A stretch of 64,000 bases of DNA. Origin: Cristatella mucedo. Its lineage: Eukaryota > Bryozoa > Phylactolaemata > Cristatellidae. The notes beneath the pieces were generated by a model. That model was not told where the DNA came from. It worked only from the letters and a program-made list of their open reading frames with translations, and did not search any database. Location of the stretch: the NCBI GenBank assembly GCA_009760855.2, contig WPIO01000059.1, positions 1,643,501 through 1,707,500 on the forward strand. Reading direction: 5' to 3'. Position numbers and translations under genes: made by a program. This document shows, one piece after another, positions 54,934 through 64,000 of this stretch (position 1 is the stretch's first letter; the number at the start of each line of letters is the position of its first letter).

Positions 54934-57125
54934 ACGAAGGAACAAAACAGTTAATTTATCGTCCATACAGGACCTGGAGGCCTAAGGAGGCTGAAACTGG
55001 TGAAGCTGTTTAGAGAACGAAGCGAATTAAAGTGAGTGACAAAACCTTGAAATCGATCTGCTGCTTGATTTAAAGGCAGTGCAGATATTGATAAGTTGCG
55101 CACTCTGGTAACTCTGTGCTCACGGCAGACAAGTCTGGCTGGAATATTTTTCACTATGTGAATGTGCCTGATTGCATTGGCCGAATGACCAGCACACTGT
55201 GAGTTCAAGACGTGATGCCACAAATGCTCAATAGGATCGGTACAGCTTTCATTCCTGCTTGGTTTCATTAGGCAACCGGAGACCAGGATGCTAAATTTTG
55301 GATTTTAAATTTGAATATCGGACTACGGGCCAGACGAGGAAGCTGGTTCAAACCGGACACTTCAAGCAGGCGGCGGAAAAACTCCCACTCAAAACGTTAC
55401 GCTGCTTTACATATCTTTGAGCTGGCTCGCTAATGTGAGAGATTCGGGAAATGCCCTGCTTAGCTCCGACGACTATAGGAGCAGCGCTCATTTGAACTTA
55501 AGCGAATTGAGCTGCGTTTCGCTGAATTTTATCGACTTGCAGGAAACTGCATGACGCCCAAAAGCTCCCGAGTCGCTTGCTGCTGCAGCTCCGACTGCAC
55601 TCTGGCACACGTTCCTTTCGAGCGCCATAATGCAGTCGGAGCTTTGGATGCAGATACACGATACTTGAAACTGCATTGCTCTAGATGCAGAGACACGATA
55701 CTTGAAGCAAAGGTTGGTGGCATTAATATGGAACAAAAATCTACTGATCGCCGGCAGTCGAGTGTGCGTACAGGAGGAATGACTGACGGTCGGAGAGTGG
55801 ACCTCGATGCCGCTAATGTGCGGATGCTTAGTAGCCGTCACCTTGGCCTGGACCCCAGATGCGACCTACGCAGGAGTCACCCTTTCCGAGCCTGTTATTG
55901 CTTCGAGACTGTTGCTACAAAAGTGTCTGTTTGCCTGATGGACTGCAGCCCCGATACTAGTCTAATACTTGACTCGGTGGATTTCAGCTTTGCTATTCTG
56001 CGATCGGATTCGTCAACCATGGTGTCTGCGAGTCACGAAAAAAGGACTGCTTGTCCGTCATATGGTTGATGTTTATCGATGACTCCTCGAGTTGTTGATC
56101 GAAATCCGGGTGGAAGGTCCTGCTGTTGCTTACCAGGATGTCTACGAGGCATCTTCTGCAGATATATCCTTGATATTTGAACTGGGTTGATGAAATGCTG
56201 TGACCTTAGCAGCCCATCATGTCAAATAACTTTGCAAGGGTACAACCTTGAGGCTATGGTTGCTGAATCGGTTAGTCGTCAAACCAGGAATCATTACCTG
56301 GTTGCACAGCGATTGCAAGGCACCCAATGCTGCTGCTAGCCAAATGTCGCCGCTTCTCATACAAGGCTGAAATCTATCAAGAGCGGTGTGTTAGTCGAAT
56401 ACAGTCGTCCCTCGCTACTTCTTGCTTCGACTGTCGCGGGTTCACTCTATCGTGGTTTTTTCAAGTACAGTACACGCATATTCATCTTAGAGTTGATCGA
56501 GATAGTGAAAATGATACAGCGCGCTCTTGGTTGTCTGAGTCAATTATTCACCCATGTATTACAATAAAAAGTAAAACTAATATACGTATGTTGTCTGTGG
56601 GTCTATGTATTCGAGCACCCCCTCGAGCATACCCTTCAACACCAGGTTCGGGACCGCTCGACCGCTCTTTGCGTGTGGGCAAGAACTTTCTTCTAAAAAA
56701 TATGGTGCGGTGAAACCAAGCCAATCTGAGCGTGCTGTTCACTGTTTTACTATCCTAGTGTAAGACCTTTATGCGTGCGTCTAACTAGATGTACGATAAT
56801 AATAATAGGATATTTGTAACGTCTAATATGTATTATTTTCTCTCATTCTGACTGACATGTTGGTTTAATACAAGTGTAATAGTGACTTTTATTGTGTTAT
56901 TTCATATTCAGAGGGCTCAAATAGTGCTAAAAACCGTATTTAGATGGTCTTGAACGGTTTTCAATGCTCCAATTACGAAAATATTTGGTTTATAAATAGA
57001 ATCCTACTTAGCGGAAATTCACTTATTGCGGTAGAGTCTGGAAAGGATCAACCGCGATAAACGAGGGTCGACTCTATTGGTTTTCCAAAAACAAAATATT
57101 CGTAATATAGCTGAGCCGTCCGCCG
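54934..57125 (+). repeat. Duplicated segment, copy 2 (partner at 27051-29680)
   Basis: See copy 1 for shared text. The group-C LINE end is at 54940-55268 (minus). Copy 2 has an internal tandem duplication (GATACTTGAAACTGCATTGC / GATACTTGAAGCAAAGG, 55660-55715) and a pogo-like element at 56402-57074. It preserves the unoccupied site of the LINE found in copy 1. Confidence 0.85.
56402..57074. mobile_element. Non-autonomous pogo-like element (~673 bp)
   Basis: The ends read CAGTCGTCCCTCGC and, inverted, GAGTCGACCCTCGTTTATCG, flanked by TA (56400-56401, 57075-57076). Copy 1 of the duplication has the empty site CGAATA|TTGGTTTTTT at 29615-29630, which fixes the borders. No transposase frame. Its ends differ from the 22777 element, so it was moved by another pogo/Tigger transposase. 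Confidence 0.88.
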
Positions 57126-57392
57126 AAGCTGTGTAGCCCTGAAGAGTCTCAAGAGATATTAAATAGCGCTATAGAAATGAAAAAAACTATGCATTTTCAT
57201 CATTGTGTGTTCCAACTCACGACCTCCCTAAAACGAGATGCGACAGTTTGACGCAACGAGGATCGCCGTGGACAAGACTACTGACGGCTGTGATATCACA
57301 GAGGAGGCAGCAGGCACGGCGAAACAGCTGTCCGGAACAAAGGCTCTGCGGCTTTCGTGCGGCCTTTTGTTTGCCACTTTCGTCACTTTTCG

Positions 57393-57396
<4 letters not shown>
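57126..57396. other. No gene recognised
   Basis: An open frame from an ATG at 57238 (MRQFDATRIAVDKTTDG) runs into the CT tract and is not supported by any family. Confidence 0.4.
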
Positions 57397-57436
<40 letters not shown>

Positions 57437-57475
57437 CCTCTCTCTCTCCCCCTCTCTCTCTCCTCCCTCCAGCCT

Positions 57476-57510
<35 letters not shown>

Positions 57511-57723
57511 ATCTCGCTCTCTCTGTGCATCTCTCTCCCCTCTCTCTCGCTCTCTCTGTGCATCTCTCTCTTTCTCGCCGTCTCTCTCTCTCTCTTGCTC
57601 TCTCCCCCTCTCTCTCTCTCCCTCCCTCATCCCTCCCTCCTTATCTCTCTCTCGCTCTTTATCTCGCTGTCTCTCGGTGTGTCTCTGACTCTTTCTGTGT
57701 GTCTTTCTGTCCGTCTCACTCGG

Positions 57724-57786
<63 letters not shown>

Positions 57787-58123
57787 TTATCACTGTCTCT
57801 CTCTTCCTATCTCTTTTCCTCTCTCTCTCCACTCTTTCTCTCTCCTTCTTTCTCCCTCTCTCTTTCTCTCCCTTCCTATCTCTCTCTCTTTCTCACAGTC
57901 TCTCTCTTTCTATCTTCCTCCCTCCCTCCCTCTCTCCCTTCTCTCTATCTCTCTCTGTCTCTCCCTGTCTCTATCTCGCTCTCTATCTCGCTCTCTGTCT
58001 TTCTCTGTCTCTCTCGGTCTCTGTCTGTCTGTCTCTCTCCCCGTGTCTACCTCTGCTTCTGTATCTCTCTCTGTCTCTCTCTTTCTCACTCTCTCTGTCT
58101 CTATCTTTTTCTCTCTCACTCAC

Positions 58124-58206
<83 letters not shown>

Positions 58207-58368
58207 CTCTACATCAATCCCTCTCTCCCTCTCTCTCCCTCTCTCTCTCTCCTTCTCACTGTCTTTCTCTCTCACTCTCTATCTCTTTCTCTCTCCCTCT
58301 CTACCCCCTCCCTCCCTCTCCTTCTCTCTCCGTCTCTCTCTCTCTCTCGCTCTGTCTCGCTGTCTCGC
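57397..58368. repeat. ~970 bp CT-rich (polypyrimidine) tract
   Basis: Almost only C and T on the plus strand: (CT)n runs separated by short variants (CCCT, TTTCT, CTGT), with the longest pure run at about 58130-58202. The 377- and 408-codon open frames rich in Ser/Leu are artefacts. Confidence 0.95.
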
Positions 58369-59069
58369 TGATGCCTGTACGAAGCGAGCGAGCGCTGCCT
58401 GCCTGCGGACGCTCTTTGCCGCCGCGGAGCAAGCGAAGGCTATCCGGAAGCTCTTCGTGGCGGAACGGGAGAAATTCTCCTAAGATGACTTTGCAACCAT
58501 TCGCCCGGCCACCGCCGATGGCGAGAGGCAGAACTTCTCGTGGGACCGGTAGATGCGCGACCGCTATGCATTGCTATTGTTAAAATGTATGACGGCTGAG
58601 CTTCAGGTGATGTAACTGCTCGTAGCGAGTCTGCAGGAGGTCCCCTATCGCGGAAGCGCTGTAATATGCTGGCAAGGTCTCAGTGAGCTTTCTCCACACT
58701 GAGACCTTGCCCTTGCCGGCGACCAAGCTGCATTAGACCGGCTTTCGCGCATTCAATGTTGCCGTTTAGCGCCGCTTGCGGCATTTCGGCGGCTTGGCCT
58801 ACTTTTTTTTTGCGAAATGCGTTGGGTCTTTGCATTGCACTGGTTGTGCCGCTACCAGAAAAAGCGATATGGCGGTGAAAATCACTTTTCAGCCAACGCA
58901 AAGTGTCTAGAAAGATTTGCAGTCTTCCCGGAGAGCGACAAAAATGTCTTTCATAATAAGAGTAATTAATAAAATACTAATATTTTATAGACAATACATT
59001 TGTAGGCGACTTTCCCCAGTGTTAATCACCGCTTACCTTTCTACTTAAACTACTTTACCTGTACAGCTG
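58369..59069. other. No gene recognised; hairpin and LINE tail relic
   Basis: GC-rich sequence at 58380-58560 stays open in places (LFAAAEQAKAIRKLFVAERE) but has no known family. A 15 bp perfect inverted repeat with an 11 bp loop lies at 58671-58711. A diverged ATT-tail relic lies at 58893-58960. Confidence 0.45.
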
Positions 59070-59480
59070 CGTACAAGGCCAAGGACACGGCTTGGCTCCT
59101 CCATACCTAGCTGAACTGTTGCACTAGTCTCAGCCTCTTGGTGCCCTCAGGTTCTGTATGGACAATAAATTAGCTCTTCCATTCTTCCACTTAAAGACCG
59201 TTGGCGACAGAACCTTTAGCTCTGCAGGTCTTAGACTTGGAACTCGCCTCCACAATTCTTACCCAATGACAACAACTCTCCTACTGCCGACTATGGCACA
59301 TCCTTTCGAGCGGTCCCGAGCTGCTACTTCCATGCTACTCACTACCTCAACTGATCTCACGACCCTGCTATACTTCCCACTTTCTCTTGGTTGCGTGAGA
59401 AGAAGTCTGTTGGCTACCTAATGCGTACCGAAAGCCGCTCAGGCTGTGAGTGGGCTATACAAAACTCTCGTGCGTAAAGT
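59070..59480 (+). mobile_element. LINE group B 3' fragment
   Basis: GGACACGGCTTGGCTCCTCC, LKTVGDRTFSSAG, MRTESRSGCEW-type end in broken frames, up to CTCTCGTGCGTAA. Its own terminal ACATT end is lost at the junction with the next, inverted copy. Confidence 0.85.
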
Positions 59481-59483
59481 AAT

Positions 59484-59580
59484 GTAATTTATCTCCGTCT
59501 GCAACTCCACAAAGCCACAAAGACTATGTGGGTGTTACTCGGGAGAGTTTTGTACAGCGTTATGGCGAGCTTATGGATTC
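59484..59580 (-). mobile_element. LINE group B extreme 3' end, inverted
   Basis: TAATGTAATTTATCTCCGTC then TGTGGGTGTTACTCGGGAGA, the complement of the group-B end, joined tail to tail with the previous copy. Confidence 0.82.
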
Positions 59581-60639
59581 ACGAGGTCTTGCTGTAGCTG
59601 ACTCCATATTTTTTGAGGGAGATGGTTCATAGCTTAGAGGGAATAGCTTGACCCGAGGCGCCCTCTCTGTGTTCAGCTCCGTAGGTGGAGCCGCCAAGCG
59701 CGTGAGCGGCGAGAACGCGTACGCGTCCGATACGTGCGGCGGCTCAGTGGAGCTCTTTGGTGCTTTACTGCAGGCGACGCTAACTGCAGCACAGTATCAG
59801 AAAAAGTGCAAATAATTGCCTTTTATAGCGGCTGACACGGCAGGCGACTTCCAACACATTCAGTTGACAGGCCTACAGAAGCTCACACACTCACCGACTC
59901 AGCCGCTAGGACTCACCGACAGGCAGACCATTACTTCAATACAGCGACTTTGGTCAGGACCCCGTGTATTAAATAGTGGCCATGTCGTACGTCATAAAGC
60001 AAAATATCGTTCACGCGTAATCACAAATCGGGCTGCTCTTAAGCCCCGGCTTATTCCTCGTGGCTAATTCATAAGCGGCTCTCAGTTCAAAATCAGTTGT
60101 CAAGCTCACAGTTCATAACTAAGGTTCGGCTGCCAAGCTCATACTGCACAGCGTTATTTCCGCTAAGGGCACGCTTCCCATCAGCAGCACATGAGCAAAA
60201 GACGGTAGACGAATGCAGCATAATACAAATATTTTTTTTACTCATCAATAATATTGTACTTTGTATTTGCACCAGGTACAACTTCAAGCAGGCCCGGCCA
60301 ACGACATGGCCCGGCCGACGACATGGCCCAACAATGGCGAACGCGTTCGTTCCAACAGCGAAATATATAGGCTTAGCACGTATAGTGATGACGTAGCCAC
60401 CGCACCGTGACGTCACAGCTCTTTGACGCCGTTTCGTCGAAAGATCACGCAACTACAAATCCGCTGTCACACTGGCAGTCTCCTACGGAAACCCACCTGG
60501 AATTGGCTTCTTTCGCGAGCCGTCTGGCGTCCACGAGGTCATAGGGCAGGATTGCTGTAAGAGGTTGAAAGGGTCAGGAGTTCGCTGTTTATTCTGATAG
60601 GGCCAGCCTCGCCGCGGCTAAAAAAATTTAGTAGCTGAT
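59581..60639. other. No gene recognised
   Basis: A local direct repeat (GGCCCGGCC[A/G]ACGACAT) occurs twice at 60293-60328. Otherwise unique-looking. Confidence 0.45.
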
Positions 60640-60790
60640 TTAGCTGCCTCATTTGTTCAGAGGCCAAAGAGCCTTAACGGCTACCGTCGACGCTTGCAGT
60701 TGACTATACAGGATCGCTCACTGCTGAATTCGAACCCACGACCTCGGACGGGACGAGAGAGCACTTTACCTCCTGGGCTGTCGCGGGCTA
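60640..60790 (-). mobile_element. tRNA-derived SINE
   Basis: The minus strand has CCCGCGACAGCCCAGGAGGT, B-box GTGGGTTCGAATTC, and the body end GAGGCAGCTAAATCAGC. Its tRNA-like head is closer to a true tRNA start than in other copies. Confidence 0.8.
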
Positions 60791-61079
60791 TGCCGTGGCT
60801 ATGCGCATTCGTGGCACGGCGCTGAAACAGCTGCTGCATCTTTTCACTAGTCAGATGGTATTTTTGGCCCAAAGCGGAGCCCGCGGCGAGTTGAACTATT
60901 CGGCGTCGAGTTGACCGGACGTCTTAAAGGCAGTCACCCGGGTTGCAGTAGTGTGTGCCCTCCCCTCAGGCGTGCGGCGTGCACTCTGAAAAGGGTGGCT
61001 AGTCACCGAAAAGGGAGGCCAGCCGCGAACTAGCGCGGCATTCGGTGGCTATCGCTTCGCGCGCGTCTCTCCTGCGCCG

Positions 61080-61389
61080 ACTGGGCGTGGCCATTCAAGT
61101 TACCGCGGGAATCCGGCCGGAAGCGCCCGCGGGACCGGCCCATGGCTCCGATTGGTCAGGTACATGGCGCCACGCCTTAGGATAGACCAATGAGAACACC
61201 TTGGATCATCGACTGATCCGCCGCCGCATAGTCGGGCACCTGCGTCGTCGTAGTCGCAGCGGTCGTTGCCGTGGCGCCGTCGGCTGCCGATCCTTGAAGC
61301 GTTTCTGCTACTCCTGTCTCCCCAGCGTAACGGCGTGCACGTTTTCTAGGCAGACGACGTGAAAGGAAGGAGTATCGTTATTTCTTGCT
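61080..61389 (+). promoter_or_regulatory. Probable TAT promoter region
   Basis: GC- and CpG-rich sequence ahead of the TAT start codon. It has an inverted CCAAT box (ATTGG, 61151-61155), a forward CCAAT at 61187-61191 and a GGGCGTGGCC box (about 61085) of Sp1/KLF type. No clear TATA box, so start sites may be dispersed. The transcription start is not known. Confidence 0.5.
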
Positions 61390-61615
61390 ATGGCTACCAA
61401 CGGTCGATCGGTCCACTCAAACGGTCAAGCTGCGAGCGACCTCAACGGTCGCGGCGGTCAGACGCGGACATGCGAGGCGCCGCAGCCGTCGCCGCGACGA
61501 TGGAACGTGAAGCCGTCGCTGGCCGCTCGCTCCACGAAGAATCCCATCAGGCAGATCGTAGACGTCATGAAGTTGCAGCCTAATCCCGAGAAGGCCGTCA
61601 TTCGACTGTCTATCG
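61390..61615 (+). CDS. TAT: Tyrosine aminotransferase, exon 1
   Basis: The ATG at 61390 (GCTATGG, G at -3 and +4) opens a frame that after about 35 variable residues reads [20 protein letters not shown], then [20 protein letters not shown]. This is the conserved start of animal tyrosine aminotransferase (the 'W-x-V-x-PS ... NPIR-x-IVD-x-M ... P-NP-x-K' run). The exon ends at ATCG|GTAAGG in phase 1. TAT is a PLP enzyme in the cytosol that moves the amino group of tyrosine to 2-oxoglutarate, the first step of tyrosine breakdown. The frame runs on past the donor for about 60 codons of GC-rich intron. An overlapping upstream ATG at 61359 is in another frame and might dampen translation. Confidence 0.88.
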
Positions 61616-62946
61616 GTAAGGCCAGCCTGCCGGACGCAGCGCTGGCGCACGCGGCCGGCTCGCCGTTCGGTGCACGCGGTGCACCCCGTCGCCGCCGCCG
61701 CCGCCGCAGCCGGCCGCCGCGGGATGCGTTGGACGGAGCCGTCAGTATACGATTGCAAAATGTTCGGCCGCCGCCGATTAAATTCTCATCGGCCATTGCG
61801 TAGATTCGAGAGCGACACGTATCTAGCCACAAGGTTGGCAGCTTGTGGTTATGCTGCTGCTGCTGCTGCCGCGGCGGCATGCACTGACGGCAAAGCGCCG
61901 ACGTGCCTCGCGCATGTGGCCGAGTGGAATCTGGCAGCGAAAAGACTTGAACTTGAGGTGGCCGCGTGCAGCTTTCGCGAGAATAGAGGGCAACTTAATC
62001 GACGAGCGACCGAAGGGAGGGTCGCCACAAACGCGGCTGAAAAAACACCTTGCGGTGCTCTTCACGACCTCAGTCGCGAGATCGTGGGTTCGAATCCTGC
62101 GGTTGGCGATTGTGTATCGATGTTGCGAGCGGTGGCAAAAACTTTCAAGGCTCTTCCACCACCGCTATATAAAATGAGGCTGTTAAATCAGCTTGTATTA
62201 CTTGCTTAGGATATTCTTTAGCAATCAGCCAAAGCCCGGCACTAAAGCCGCACCGACACTTCGTACTCATTCCCACTTTTGCACGAATCAGTCGCTCTGC
62301 TTCCTCTGATTTCACAAGATTCACTCTGGCGATCTTGCCGATCTGGCAAATTTGGATCACGATCTCGCCAGCTGGAGAGGTGATAATAAAAAGTCTGACC
62401 GATGCCTATTTTGTGTGGGCGTAACAATGTAAATAATAACTATTTTCTATAGCGCCCTTGGAGAACCAGGTCTCTACGCGCGTGCTTTACAACTTTGCCG
62501 AGGAGAAGAGAGCAGAGTTGGAGGATGGCGGTGGCAGGCAAGAAGAAGTGCCGAAATAAGAGACCTCTGTCTGTACGTTCGACTAATTGACGGCCTTTCC
62601 ACGGTTGCTATGCCTGCAGCTGATGGGCATGTAAAGTCGAACTAAGCCTTGAACTTCGACCCTGTGTTATGAGGCTTCCCTCTGCTCTGTGATTGCCATG
62701 GCTGGAATGGGATCGTCGTAGGCAGAGATCATTCATCCTCGTGCATCATTTAAGATGCACTTAGACTAGGCCAGAGAGATTTGTTACATCAGCAACGATT
62801 GTGGCAGCAAGTGAACGCTTAGCATTTATAATTCAATGTGCTGCTCGCACAAGTTCTGCAGCTATGAACTGCTAACCAGTTGGCTCGCCATCGTGGCTTG
62901 TATTCATCCTCCTCCACTTCCTTTGCTGCTGCTGCTGCCGTTGTAG
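61616..62946 (+). other. TAT intron 1
   Basis: 1.33 kb with GC-rich (CCG/CTG) repeats at 61680-61720 and 61850-61880, a SINE at 62050-62200 and a LINE tail relic (minus) at 62428-62495. Confidence 0.8.
62050..62200 (+). mobile_element. tRNA-derived SINE in TAT intron 1
   Basis: ACGACCTCAGTCGCGAGATC, B-box GTGGGTTCGAATCC, body GGCGATTGTGTATCGATG, end GAGGCTGTTAAATCAGCTTG. Confidence 0.85.
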
Positions 62947-63048
62947 GCGATCCCACTGTCTACAACTTGCTGCCTCCCAAAGAGTGCCTCCAGGCTGTGC
63001 ACCAAGCTGTTGACAGCGTCAAGTATCATGGCTACTCAAACTCGATGG
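62947..63048 (+). CDS. TAT: Tyrosine aminotransferase, exon 2 (may read on to 63104)
   Basis: After the acceptor CTGCCGTTGTAG the frame joins exon 1 in phase 1 to give LSIGDPTVYNLLPPKE, then CLQAVHQAVDSVKYHGYSNS MG. The S-I-G-D-P-T-V motif and K-Y-x-GY-x-x-S-x-G are hallmarks of TAT just before the PLP domain core. A donor G|GTATTG at 63048 (phase 1) sits where the family would continue after 'S-x-G'. Without splicing the frame goes on to IGGISAALQLLREAISS and a stop at 63104, which does not match the enzyme. The remaining exons (PLP lysine and most of the fold) must lie right of the window. Confidence 0.85.
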
Positions 63049-63104
63049 GTATTGGTGGCATTTCTGCTGCATTGCAATTGTTGCGTGAGGCGATCTCTAG
63101 CTGA

Positions 63105-64000
63105 GGTCTAGCTGAGAGCTGGGCAAACGCTTTGCTTCAGCTCGAGTGATTTGCTTCCGGTCAGCCTGACCGAGGGACGCCTAGTTGCACATCCACTTTT
63201 GCTCCGAATGTTGCATCTATGCCTTGCATCTTCTAACCGCAATCCATGGCACGTTGCCAGATTATTACCTGCTGAGTTCTAGGTCGTGATTGCCTGTAGA
63301 AGCAAATTGCCGAATGAGATTGCCGCAGGTATGCTAGCATCTACCAATCTTAGTGCTGGAGATGCTCAGTGCTACAGCACCAGTCACTGAGTTCTGTAGA
63401 TCGTCAGTACTATATCAGTTTCATCTGCCATTTTTAATTCCCTCACTGAGCATTCTGGTTTTCGATGCAGGATGGTTTGCTTGACTCGGCTGTTGCCTGT
63501 AGCTAAATGGCTTATATCTGCTTTAAACCAGCTGCCTAAACTTGCCCGGGTCAGATAGGGAATGGTCTATTGTTCCTGCCGCGCTGGGTCCTTGCCAGTC
63601 AATGGCCATTTCATGAAATAAAGACTGAGTACCAATCAATGGCTGTAGCCTGGGTCTAGTTCAAGAACTTAAGAACCAGCCGCTAGGCGTTGCAACTGGG
63701 AACAATACAATACAATACGGTACAATTCTGTGCAATCCCGTCTGCTCGAGCTGTGTCGGGGGGGGGGGAGCTGCTGCTGCATTGTGCAGGCAGGTTCAGA
63801 AATTTGTTTGCCTAAAGCATTCTATGGGCTAGCCATTTGATCGCTGATTGGAAATGGGGATCAGCAGCAGCAAGGCCACGAGCAAGGCCGCTCGCAAGGC
63901 CAGTAGCAGCTGTGATGTCGCTGGCCTCGGACTGTATGTAGACAACGGTGGGCGCGCACGCTCACGTGTGACGAGGTTTTGTCGTGGGGCCTTGGCCATC
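63105..64000. other. TAT intron 2 or alternative 3' UTR
   Basis: It holds an ACAAT-type short repeat (63690-63715) and a G run at 63760-63769. No further TAT exon is recognised. Confidence 0.5.
63617..63622 (+). terminator. AATAAA poly(A) signal in TAT intron 2
   Basis: A canonical AATAAA about 510 bp downstream of the read-through stop at 63104. It could end a short, non-enzymatic transcript, or be chance in an intron. Confidence 0.4.

Noticed and set aside
57203-58583. Very long open frames (377 and 408 codons) rich in Ser and Leu
   Set aside because: They are translations of the CT tract; CT repeats have no stop codons in any frame.

Overview
The window looks like invertebrate animal nuclear DNA. 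It carries intron-split genes for animal housekeeping proteins (cytochrome b5, tyrosine aminotransferase), a leucine-rich-repeat gene and a TRIM-type RING/B-box gene. These sit in a large excess of decayed CR1/L2-like LINEs, a tRNA-derived SINE family, pogo/Tigger and zinc-finger hAT DNA transposons, a Ty3/gypsy gag relic and many simple repeats. The phylum cannot be fixed from the sequence alone. There is no operon structure, and nearly all long open frames outside the listed exons are by-products of simple repeats or retroelements.

Layout. 1-480 (-): 5' end of a leucine-rich-repeat gene running off the left edge. 692-3867: a pair of ~80 bp near-identical inverted repeats enclosing LINE debris. 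5463-5855: CTG/CATG tract. 10666-12832 (-): cytochrome b5 gene, read here from three short exons joined in phase; its C-terminal exon was not found. 13264-19140: LINE tails, a gypsy gag relic and an AT-rich island with decayed protein-like segments, one faintly like a Polinton-type capsid protein. 19140-22575: three head-to-tail LINE pieces. 22777-24881: a complete but dead pogo/Tigger element with TA target duplication. 27051-29680 and 54934-57125: two diverged copies of one ~2 kb segment. Each copy shows the empty site for a transposon present in the other, a LINE in the first and a pogo-like element in the second.

38721-53032 (+): TRIM gene. RING, two B-boxes and coiled coil lie in one exon; a propeller-like C-terminal exon lies 12 kb downstream, with matching phase-1 splice sites. 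The intron holds a zinc-finger hAT relic riddled with LINE and SINE insertions. It also holds a LINE whose 3' region is split by ~0.8 kb of 28S rRNA sequence. 57397-58368 is a near-pure CT tract. 61390 to the right part of the window (+): the first two coding exons of tyrosine aminotransferase behind a GC-rich region with two CCAAT boxes. The second exon can be read through to a stop and a poly(A) signal.

The four genes show no functional link to one another: TAT starts tyrosine breakdown, cytochrome b5 is a haem electron carrier, the TRIM protein is probably an E3 ubiquitin ligase, and the LRR protein is of unknown role. The main interest lies in how mobile elements are nested, fused and used as each other's targets. 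I call the LINE groups A (ATT-repeat tail preceded by a GC-stem hairpin), B (tail ending in GGAGATACATT), C and D for reference only.
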